Positions 12,797 through 21,338 of a stretch of DNA of 64,000 nt are shown here, in pieces (positions within the stretch are counted from its first letter, which is position 1; each line of letters opens with the position of its first letter). Location: positions 23,823,896 to 23,887,895 of the forward strand of contig NC_067206.1 of NCBI RefSeq assembly GCF_026262505.1. Reading direction: 5' to 3'. Position numbers and translations under genes: made by a program. The stretch is from Trichomonas vaginalis G3 (lineage: Eukaryota > Parabasalia > Trichomonadida > Trichomonadidae). The notes beneath the pieces are model-generated. The model did no database searches. It had not been told where the DNA came from and worked only from the letters and a program-made list of their open reading frames with translations.

Positions 12797-12867
12797 TGCA
12801 CCGCCCGGGAATCGAACCCGGACCCCCACCTTGGCAAGGTGAAATTCTACCATTAGACCAGCGGTGC
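12797..12867 (-). tRNA. tRNA-Gly (anticodon GCC)
   Basis: On the minus strand the 71-base sequence folds as a standard cloverleaf. The acceptor stem GCACCGC pairs with GCGGTGC, with A as discriminator. The D arm contains TGGTCTAATGGTAGAAT. The anticodon stem-loop CACCTTGCCAAGGTG has anticodon GCC. The T arm contains GGTTCGAATCC. No intron and no encoded CCA. The A and B box promoter sequences are both present and intact, so it is probably functional. It reads codons GGC and GGT. Confidence 0.97.
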
Positions 12868-12980
12868 TATACATTAAAAGTGTTTGATTATGACTTTAGA
12901 AATGAATTTCCACAAAAAAGTTGATGTGTGATACAGAAATCCATTTCGTTTGAAATTCAAACAGCTAATGAATTTACACA

Positions 12981-12985
12981 TCATT
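12981..12985 (+). promoter_or_regulatory. Candidate initiator for the flavin oxidoreductase
   Basis: TCATT fits TCA(C/T)(T/A) but lies 62 bases before the ATG at 13045, longer than the usual 5-20-base leader. The nearer TCAGA (13031) does not fit the consensus. A weak call. Confidence 0.25.
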
Positions 12986-13044
12986 TAAACTATCAGATAT
13001 ACGATTTTAACCAACATTTGAATAAAACAATCAGAACTAATTGA

Positions 13045-14187
13045 ATGAGAGCAAATTCTGTTCTCTTTACTCCTCTTCAATGCGGTCCAATGCTTTTGAA
13101 AAACCGCTTCATGAGATCTCCAACATGGGAGGGCCTTTGTGATGATAATGGTTTTCCAACAAAGAAGCTCCTTGATATGATGGTAAATCTTGCAAAAGGA
13201 GGAACAGGTTTGATCATTCCTGGATACATGTATCCAATTGCTCATGGCAAGGCAGCACCTCGTCAAGCAGGTATATTATCAAAACAACATGCCGAAGCTT
13301 GGAAATCAACAATCGAGAAAATTCATAGTTACGGAGCGAAAATCGTCTTCCAAATCGGTCATGGTGGAATTAGATGCAATCCAACTTTAATTGGCCGCGA
13401 ACCAATTGGTTGCTCACCACTTTTACCAAATACCCACGAAATGACTGATCTTCAGATCGATGAAACAATTGAAGCATTTGCAAAAGCATCTAAATACCTC
13501 GAAAATGTTGGTGCCGATGGTGTCCAAATCCATGCTGCGCACGGATATCTTGTTTCTGCCTTCCTTTCTCCTCTTCTTAACAAGCGTAAAGACAAATGGG
13601 GCGGCATCATCGAAAATCGTACTCGCTTCTTAAACGAACTTACATGGGCCATCAGATCTCAAGCCAAAGATTCATTTGCACTTGGCATTAAGATTAATGG
13701 CTCCGATTGTATCGAAGGCGGTGTTACACCAGGCATGTGTGCCGAAAACCTTTCTCTTTCCCCCGCATTCGACTTTGTTGAAATTTCATGCGGCCTTGGA
13801 CCAAAACATTGGACAACAAGGGCCAACATGAACATCGAAACAATCAGGAAGAACCACAAGAACCCAGAACAGCTTATCAAACAATACCACGAATTCTGTG
13901 ATGGAGTTCCTTTCAAAAAAGGTTATAATTTGGAAGCTGCTCAGTTTGTTAAGTCATCTATCCCAGACCTTAACGTTGCTGCTGTCGGAGGATGGCAGAC
14001 ATTCGCTGCAATGGAAGATGCAGTCAAAAGCGGCAAAATTGATTTCATTTCACTCTCAAGACCATTCCTTAGGGAACCAAACTTGGTCAATAAGCTGTAC
14101 GAAGGTGGTGAAATGAGCCGCGACCACTGCTCCCTTTGCAACGAAAATAGAGTTGATAGAATTCACTGCCAGAACTTTAAGAAGTAA
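13045..14187 (+). CDS. NADH:flavin oxidoreductase, Old Yellow Enzyme family
   Basis: 380 residues, a complete FMN-binding TIM barrel. Seen: QIGHGG (103-108) at the flavin-contacting position; the family signature GADGVQIHAAHGYLVSAFLS (157-176) followed by LLNKRKDKWGG and ENRTRF; a late-barrel VGGW (314-317) and the phosphate-binding region ISLSRPFLREP (335-345). Known for the family: reduction of activated C=C bonds, quinones or nitro compounds with NAD(P)H. The substrate here is unknown. The tail has CSLCNEN (C362, C365) and C375, recalling the iron-sulfur cysteines of 2,4-dienoyl-CoA/2-enoate reductases, but the following cluster and second flavin domains are absent. The ATG at 13045 gives a family-typical N-terminus. 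A TAAA seven bases after the stop may act in polyadenylation. Its composition is less AT-rich than its surroundings, and the nearest relatives are likely bacterial (inferred). Confidence 0.93.
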   Translation: MRANSVLFTPLQCGPMLLKNRFMRSPTWEGLCDDNGFPTKKLLDMMVNLAKGGTGLIIPGYMYPIAHGKAAPRQAGILSKQHAEAWKSTIEKIHSYGAKIVFQIGHGGIRCNPTLIGREPIGCSPLLPNTHEMTDLQIDETIEAFAKASKYLENVGADGVQIHAAHGYLVSAFLSPLLNKRKDKWGGIIENRTRFLNELTWAIRSQAKDSFALGIKINGSDCIEGGVTPGMCAENLSLSPAFDFVEISCGLGPKHWTTRANMNIETIRKNHKNPEQLIKQYHEFCDGVPFKKGYNLEAAQFVKSSIPDLNVAAVGGWQTFAAMEDAVKSGKIDFISLSRPFLREPNLVNKLYEGGEMSRDHCSLCNENRVDRIHCQNFKK

Positions 14188-14279
14188 TATTCTTAAATAT
14201 ACATTCATTATACAATTCATATATAAACATTTCAAATTTTAAAACAATTTTATTGATTTTGAAATAGAAATTCCTAAAA

Positions 14280-14570
14280 GAAGTGCCTCCACTCTGAATA
14301 TTGGAGTATTTGGCTTGATACTTAACAGGTAAACACTAATCTAGTAGGTGATAGTAAAAGCCTAACTAAGGCTTGTATTACCCTCACCTTCACCGGAATT
14401 AGATATGAAATTCACTGGTTAAAAGCAAAATACAGAAAACGCCAAAAGCACGAGCATTTAATAGTAGCTTGTATAACGAATTACACATTTAGAATCTATG
14501 ATATACAAAGAATTTATTTTCCCATATTTTTTGGCCAAAAAACTCAAAATTGAGAGTGGAGGCACTTCTC
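14280..14570. mobile_element. MITE-like element with 8-bp target duplication
   Basis: A 291-bp non-coding element bounded by GAAGTGCCTCCACTCT on the left and the inverse, AGAGTGGAGGCACTTC(TC), on the right. It is flanked on both sides by TCCTAAAA (14272-14279 and 14571-14578). An 8-bp duplication suits hAT-like or some Mutator-like transposases; the family is not known. It lies about 90 bases behind the oxidoreductase stop. No coding capacity. Confidence 0.8.
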
Positions 14571-14883
14571 TCCTAAAAATTACCTGAAATCCTGAAGATT
14601 TTTAGTCTCTTGGAATTTCAAGGAGTAGGTGACAAAAGTGCATACTCTTAAATTAACCTTAAATGTTGATTTTTCGATATTTTCAGTATTAACCTTATTG
14701 TAAATTTTTCCGGTGATAAATTTATCACACTGAGGTTATTTTTCCGGTGAGATTTTTAACCTTGATTTAATGAAATTAATATATATAAATTTTATTATTT
14801 TTAATTTCGAATGAGTATAATAAAATATTTTTTATGTGTTTTTGTTTTTGATGTGATTTGAATTTTGTTAACTCTTTTCAAAA

Positions 14884-14888
14884 TCACT
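14884..14888 (+). promoter_or_regulatory. Initiator for MULE-1 transposase
   Basis: TCACT, matching TCA(C/T)(T/A), with its A 11 bases before the ATG at 14897. It supports that start over codons further upstream in the same frame. Confidence 0.55.
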
Positions 14889-16293
14889 TCATTTTTATGA
14901 TTTCGGTGGACTTAGAGGAGCTTATTGCTTTTGGTATTAAACAGGAAGTCAAGGGCGGTGTCCCATACAGAAGAAGAACGGGATCTCCAAAGCAATATGT
15001 CACTTATTCATGTTCGTATCCCCTATGCAAGGCAAAATTTAGGGTTGAAGAACAAAATGGAGTGTTTACTATAAGCAAAGTTAATGAAGAACATTGCCAT
15101 CATATAGGAGTTGAAATGGGTTCACATTACGCGAGTAAATTTTATCAAAAATGGATCGAACTTTATATTAAAAACGGTTGGAAAGCAATTTCTTGCTCAA
15201 AAAGCATTTTTTATAAGTTCGGAATTGATACGAATAAAAAAGAAACGATGAAAATTTTCGCGCAGTCTACTGATGCTTTAAAGCACAAATTTTATCGCCT
15301 TGATGAGATTATTGCACAAGATTATCAAACGATCCTTACACTTCTTTGGAAGCATTTTTGAATAATTTACAGGAAGAGTGCCCAGATGATCTCGTTCATA
15401 ATTACAATGGAGATTTTTCCGAGTTTACAATCATATATGCACCTTTTGCTGCAAAAGAATTGGTGCATAGCATTGATAACCATCTCCACGTCGATTCCAC
15501 TCATTCTTTAATTAAAGGAAAGATCCAATTGTTTGCAGTAACAATGAAAACAAGTCAAAACACAATTTTCCCCTTTTGCTATTTTTTAGTGAACCCTCAG
15601 ACATCTGAAAAAATTCAAGAATGTTTGGTGAAATTCTGTGAGTTTGCGCACCTGGATCCACAGCATTGGAGCGCTGACTGTGCGCTAAACATTGCTCGCG
15701 CAATTGAGGACGGATTTCCTCTTGCGCAGCTCAGTTGGTGCGCTGTGCATGTTTTACGCGCATGTGCAAAAGTTGGAAGCTATTTTGACAATCCACAGAA
15801 TTTTGAGAACTTCTATTTAGCAATGGACTTTTTGACATTACGTGCAGATGCAACGAATGCAGAAAAGCTGGCTGAAGAGTCTGATGAAACATATGAGTTC
15901 TTGACAACAATGTTAGAAGAAGAAGAACCGCGCGCTTTGAAGTATTTCGATAAACAATGGAGAAGAACCAAAGAACATTGGATGATGTTATATCGTGGAG
16001 AAGGTGATTTATCTCATACCGAAATGGCTCACCAAAAAGGTGACATTTTTGGCGCCAATAATTTGATTTTTCTGATTCTTTCTATTTAGATATATTTATT
16101 TAATATTCATATTCCTTTATATTGCCTCATATTATTTCCCATTTTTAATCATATTATACAAATCTTTAATAATTTTTAATGTTTTGAGCTTCAAAATCTT
16201 GTTCTAACTATTTTCATTCATATATCCTAGAAAAAATTAAAAAGTTTTTTAGAAATAAAAATGTTTGTATGTAAAGTATTGAAAATATTCTAG

Positions 16294-16452
16294 ATGAGAA
16301 GACATTCTCCAGAAGAGATTGATATTGATTGGCTTTGTGAAGCCATCACAAAATCAAATAATGGAGTTAAGTTAACTGATATTTGCGCGAAAGCTAAAAT
16401 AAATCATGAAGGCAGAATTATATATAATCATACTATCTTAAAGTATTCCTAG
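16294..16452 (+). CDS. Small open frame, 52 residues, inside the nested element
   Basis: ATG at 16294 to TAG at 16450. The protein starts MRRHSPEEIDIDWLCEAI and contains GVKLTDICAKAKI, a pattern compatible with a short helix-turn-helix. No family is recognised. It could be a remnant of the DNA-binding part of a lost transposase, or chance. Too short to be sure. Confidence 0.3.
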   Translation: MRRHSPEEIDIDWLCEAITKSNNGVKLTDICAKAKINHEGRIIYNHTILKYS

Positions 16453-16644
16453 AAATTTCCAAAATTAACCGAAATATAACTGTACAGAATTACTATTTTC
16501 GAGATAAAATTCATATGGAAATACTAATTCATAACGCTTTATGTTATATAAAATTTAATTATAAAAATTTCAAAATAAATCAAATTTAACACAATGAATA
16601 TAACTGCAATTGAGGTTTTTGACGATTGATTCTTACGAGAAGTT

Positions 16645-16877
16645 TTCCAAACTTTGAGTTAATGTCAAGACATTAACTCAAAGTTTGGAAGTCTAATAAG
16701 GGGAATTGTAGGCTATGAGGTACTGATTATATATCAGTGCCTCATAACCTGCAATTCCCATTAGAAATCGGAGAACTTTGTCCGCATAACTTATGATGCG
16801 GACAAAGTTTCTCCCATTTCTACTTAGAATGAAAGGGCAAGAGGTATATAGGTACACTATATATCTCTTGCCCTTTC
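16645..16877. repeat. Array of four long hairpins
   Basis: Four hairpins in a row. 16645-16690: perfect 22-bp stem, 2-base loop. About 16693-16765: long stem with an inner GAGGTACTGAT.../...ATCAGTGCCTC stem. 16764-16820: stem with GGAGAACTTTGTCCGCAT and a few mismatches. 16831-16877: stem starting GAAAGGGCAAGAG. First-to-third spacing is 119 bases. The stems differ from each other, but the second shares its core with the hairpin at 63168-63232 and the third with DNA near 63020. Same family as the array at the window end. Confidence 0.9.
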
Positions 16878-17301
16878 CTTCTTACCTAAAGACTTCCAAT
16901 CTTATTTTTTCCCCCAATTTTCCCCTAAATTTAAATCTTATATAATATAAATAAAATGCATAATATCAATCACAAAAATTCATGTTTATTTTTTTAATTA
17001 AAATTGCCGCGCAATTTAAGGTTTTCTGTCACTTTTTTTGTTAGCCATTTCGGTACGAAACAGTGGAGAAGGTGATTCCACGAATAACATTGCGGAATCA
17101 CACTTTCATCAATTAAAGCAAACATTTTTCTTGGGTAAGAAAAATGAGCGCATTGATGACATCGTCATAACTCTCATCACTGTTGTGATTCCAAATGCGA
17201 TTATTAAGGTTCAAGTCGCTAATGTTTTGAATGAAGATAGAGCAGTAAGAATTCTTACAAGGGCAGGTAATCAGATTGTTGAGCAAAGAGCTTATCTTCT
17301 T

Positions 17302-18314
17302 GAGAACTAAGCATCTCATCATATATTTAAATCGATAAAAATATTAAATAATAGTTGAATAGTATAACAACGTGAAATTATGGCTGAATCTACAGAAAAA
17401 ATGAACATATTTGACATTTTTGAAAATTCATACGTTAGATGGTGACAGACTCATAAACTATACTTTAGCTAAGATTGATATATGGTTTCAACAACACATG
17501 GTTAAAATTGTAAAAATATTTTAGATTTCAAAAAGATATATATGGTAATATAATGGAACAAAGTCAACAAATAGCATGTTAAATATGTTATAATTAACTT
17601 TTTATTAGATCCAATAGTAGATATCGAATGGTTTCCAGCTTTATGGTTAAATATTTTCTTTTCGAGCTTCTCTTTAACTGTTGTATTAAGGTTGTAAATT
17701 TTTGATGCTAGAAACTATGGAATCTTCTTTGCTGCTGCATTTTTCTTGAGAGTTCTTGCAATTTCGAATAGATCTGCGCATTGTATGAAATTGAGGCTTT
17801 AAAATATCTTGAAAACAGAATAGGACTGCTTTTCCAAAGGAATGCTTACTTGTAAATCAGAGAGTTTCAAAATTGAGAGCAAGATTATCATCATAACTTT
17901 CGATTTTGCTGCGAAAAAGGAAGACAAGTAATTAACAAATCATTTACTGTTGTTCATCAAAAGAGAAAACTTTGATAACAACTAATGATGATAAAATCAA
18001 GCTATCTTTTAATATTTTAAATTGATAAGACATTCAAAATATTTGAATGGTTTAAAATATTTTCTTTTAATTTCTATAAGATATTATCATGATTATATAA
18101 TAAAATTTAAATTTTTATTCAAAAAGGCAATATTTCAAACTTTTAATTTCAAAAATCTTAATTCTGCAATAAGTGTATTTAATTGTAGCAAATTTAATGA
18201 TCCTTCGTCATGCTTAGCAATTTGGAACTCATAAATCAATGATTTCTTCAAGTAAAATTCTGCATTATTTCAAAAGTCAATAATTCTCTAGTAACTTTTC
18301 TTCAAACCCTAACC
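17302..18314. repeat. Left arm of a 1013-bp inverted repeat
   Basis: The inverse of 19770-20782 with only a few differences, for instance a one-base length change in an A-run. It begins inside the last codons of MULE-1 (GAGAACTAA) and ends at AACCCTAACC. Apart from the MULE end no gene is seen; the 70-residue frames in both arms are mirror images and look fortuitous. Confidence 0.95.
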
Positions 18315-19769
18315 ATTATATTATATGTATAATGGAGAATAATTGCAAAGAAAGATAGCCGAATTTACTGGGTAGTTCTTGTGATGCGAAATAATTGCAA
18401 ATTAACACATAGTTTTAACAGCATCAATCTCTTTTTGCTCTCATTTAAATGCATTCGCACACTTTAATTTGAAATATAAGAGTTTTGGAAATTATCAAAT
18501 TTATCTGCTCAAATACTATAGATCTTCATAAGTGTTAATAGAATCACCAGCCTTACATATAGTGTTTAATATAATGATGCACATCATACTGGGATTTATT
18601 CCTTATTCATCTAGTTATTATAAGATTTACAACCCCATGAAAATTTAAAATTTTGTCAAAAATAGTGAATGTACCTTTTTTCTAACACAACTATCAATAA
18701 ATTGTAATATCATTATACTATATATTAATATGATTTTTTATAGAAAAGCTTTATTTTTTTCTCAATTTTTAATTTCATTTCAGTCTCTAAACTTTCTTAC
18801 TATGTAAAAACGTATTATTATAGTAATAAAATAAAATACATGTTTATTCGATCGCGTATTTCAAAAAAAATAAAATTACTTATATAAAAAGATTCTCTTT
18901 AGTCAACTTTCTTTTTGAATCTCTAATAAGTTTTTACTGTTGCTTCTATATATTAAGTATTGATTCTTGTAGTAAAGAAAATCCGGAACGTTTATTTATT
19001 AGAATACTCGAACTTTGACTTACATATTACTAATTGTAATTATTTTCAAGAGCTATTTCTATTACTCCTACTTGTTCGGCTTAAAATCTGCTATATTGTT
19101 AAGATAAACTAAGTCTAAATTTTGAACCATTTTTTGAAGTTTAAAGTGTAATACATATCGATTTTTTATCCGAATTTAAGAATTGCTTCAAAGTTTTAGC
19201 GTGAAATCGTGCATTTTTTCTAATGAAATTGTTATTATAAGATAAGCAATCTGAGTTTTTTTGAATAATATGTCACTACACATGATAGAGCGTTACGTGC
19301 TGAAAAGTTACGCTTCGTTCTGAAAGTGGTAATGAAGTTTTATTAGAATTCATCAAAAAAACGTATGAAAATAATCGTATGTCAAAATGTGAGCACTTCT
19401 CAAAATTTGCTCACATTTTGATTATTTTTGTGAGATCTTCCTCACAATTTTTTGACAAACGTACAAAAAAGTGCCAAAATGTGAGCAAATGTGAGCAATT
19501 TTTATATCTCCAAAAATTAAGTAAGTTTGTTTCTAAGATGTCTTATTGAAAAACAGATTTGTCTGATCACAAGCACTTAAGACTTTTATAACAATAGAAA
19601 TGTGTTTATGATATTGAAATAGTCAAATTACAATTTTTTTTCTAAGATGTCTTAAGGATGGGCACTCATAGGCTCCTGACAGCATAAAAATGTTATTATC
19701 TCACAATCTAAAAGGAATCATAGGAATCTACAACTATATCTATATTGTTGGAAGACTTCTTAATGTATC
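18315..19769. other. Loop between inverted-repeat arms
   Basis: A 1455-bp AT-rich spacer with no gene recognised. It contains the 789-bp sequence 18722-19510 that is repeated behind MULE-2. Around 19380-19500 it is dense in AAAATGTGAGCA and the inverse TGCTCACATTTT, which could form local hairpins. Confidence 0.7.
18722..19510. repeat. 789-bp direct repeat, copy 1
   Basis: Same orientation and same length as 24379-25167, and almost identical. It begins ATATTAATATGA(T/A)TTTTTAT and ends GAGCAATTTTTATATCTC. Clear terminal inverted repeats or target duplications were not found, so its class is open: transposon 3' end, or a recently duplicated segment. Confidence 0.9.
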
Positions 19770-20782
19770 GGTTAGGGTTTGAAGAAAAGTTACTAGAGAA
19801 TTATTGACTTTTGAAATAATGCAGAATTTTACTTGAAGAAATCATTGATTTATGAGTTCCAAATTGCTAAGCATGACGAAGGATCATTAAATTTGCTACA
19901 ATTAAATACACTTATTGCAGAATTAAGATTTTTGAAATTAAAAGTTTGAAATATTGCCTTTTTGAATAAAAATTTAAATTTTATTATATAATCATGATAA
20001 TATCTTATAGAAATTAAAAGAAAATATTTTAAACCATTCAAATATTTTGAATGTCTTATCAATTTAAAATATTAAAAGATAGCTTGATTTATCATCATTA
20101 GTTGTTATCAAAGTTTTTTCTTTTGATGAACAACAGTAAATGATTTGTTAATTACTTGTCTTCCTTTTTCGCAGCAAAATCGAAAGTTATGATGATAATC
20201 TTGCTCTCAATTTTGAAACTCTCTGATTTACAAGTAAGCATTCCTTTTGGAAAAGCAGTCCTATTCTGTTTTCAAGATATTTTAAAGCCTCAATTTCATA
20301 CAATGCGCAGATCTATTCGAAATTGCAAGAACTCTCAAGAAAAATGCAGCGCAAAGAAGATTCCATAGTTTCTAGCATCAAAAATTTACAACCTTAATAC
20401 AACAGTTAAAGAGAAGCTCGAAAAGAAAATATTTAACCATAAAGCTGGAAACCATTCGATATCTACTATTGGATCTAATAAAAAGTTAATTATAACATAT
20501 TTAACATGCTATTTGTTGACTTTGTTCCATTATATTACCATATATATCTTTTTGAAATCTAAAATATTTTTACAATTTTAACCATGTGTTGTTGAAACCA
20601 TATATCAATCTTAGCTAAAGTATAGTTTATGAGTCTGTCACCATCTAACGTATGAATTTTCAAAAATGTCAAATATGTTCATTTTTTTCTGTAGATTCAG
20701 CCATAATTTCATGTTGTTATACTATTCAACTATTATTTAATATTTTTATCGATTTAAATATATGATGAGATGCTTAGTTCTC
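19770..20782. repeat. Right arm of the 1013-bp inverted repeat
   Basis: Inverse copy of 17302-18314. It ends with GATGAGATGCTTAGTTCTC, which is the inverse of the end of the MULE-1 coding region, so a piece of that transposon end is duplicated in inverted form. Confidence 0.95.
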
Positions 20783-21338
20783 CTGGAAATCGATTTTTAA
20801 TCGCAATTTTAACTTTCCAAAAAAAATTCAAAAATAAAAATCCCTCTCAATTTTCTAAGTTTTATAACTCGCCAAATCTCTAGCCAAATTTTTTGGTCCG
20901 TATAAATATTGTTTGGCACTATATAGGGATGCTATTTATCCTATTTTCATCCCATTTTACTGTTATCGCCTAGTGAATGTACCTTTGTTAGAAAAAATAT
21001 ACAACTAAAATGTCAGTTTTTAAAAAAATTTAAAAATTATATTAAAACAATAGTCATTGAGGATGGTTAATTGCAAAAATCAAGAAACTATCATTATCTC
21101 TCTTGCTTAACACATCTACAACTGGAAACATCATTCCAAATGAAGTTCCTCAGTCTCGTCAAAATTTCTCTCTCATCTACAACAAGCTTAACTCAAAACT
21201 CAAGAAACTATCATTATCTCTCTTTGCTTAACACATCTACAACTGGAAACATCATTCCAAATGTTGCATTCAAGAATCCTATTATTATTCTTTCTTTCAA
21301 TCTTTTATATTTACTCTTTAAATTCTAATATAATATAA
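20783..21338. other. AT-rich stretch with a duplicated 60-base segment
   Basis: No gene recognised. CAAGAAACTATCATTATCTC occurs at 21081 and 21201 (spacing 120), each followed by about 40 matching bases with ACACATCTACAACTGGAAAC. The segment leads into the MULE-2 frame. Confidence 0.65.

Larger units (their letters stand above)
16010..17062. mobile_element. Non-autonomous TIR element nested in MULE-1
   Basis: About 1053 bp. Its ends are inverted: left TATCTCATACCGAAATGGCT, right (inverse) TGTTTCGTACCGAAATGGCT, both continuing to a GTGACA motif, for TIRs of about 38 bases. The 15 bases GTGGAGAAGGTGATT of the MULE-1 reading frame stand on both sides (15995-16009 and 17063-17077), an apparent target duplication. 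Inside are TTTTTGGCGCC next to the left TIR, a small open frame and four consecutive long hairpins. A related end lies at 27161-27207. Confidence 0.85.
14897..17310 (+). pseudogene. MULE-1: Mutator-like transposase, frameshifted and interrupted
   Basis: A relative of the intact MULE-4 transposase. The N-terminal zinc-finger-like part has CSYPLC and EEHCHH, as in FLYWCH/WRKY-type fingers of this superfamily. The catalytic core shows the first Asp in HVDST (about 15493), the second in SADCA (about 15675), the C..H pair in WCAVHVLRA and the Glu in STNNIAESHF (about 17090). Known role: DDE transposition of TIR elements. One frame change lies near 15350, and the gene is split by a 1.05-kb element at 16010-17062 in the conserved GEGD-STNNIAE block. 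The C-terminus ends at 17310, right where a large inverted repeat begins. Inactive as it stands. Confidence 0.85.

Noticed and set aside
12985-13266. 93-residue minus-strand protein overlapping the oxidoreductase start
   Set aside because: Overlaps the conserved N-terminus of the oxidoreductase and has no features of its own.
13452-14141. Minus-strand and shifted open frames inside the flavin oxidoreductase
   Set aside because: Shadows of the well-conserved plus-strand gene.
18022-20062. Two identical 70-residue proteins in opposite directions
   Set aside because: They are the same AT-rich stretch in both arms of the inverted repeat, with no domain and no initiator.
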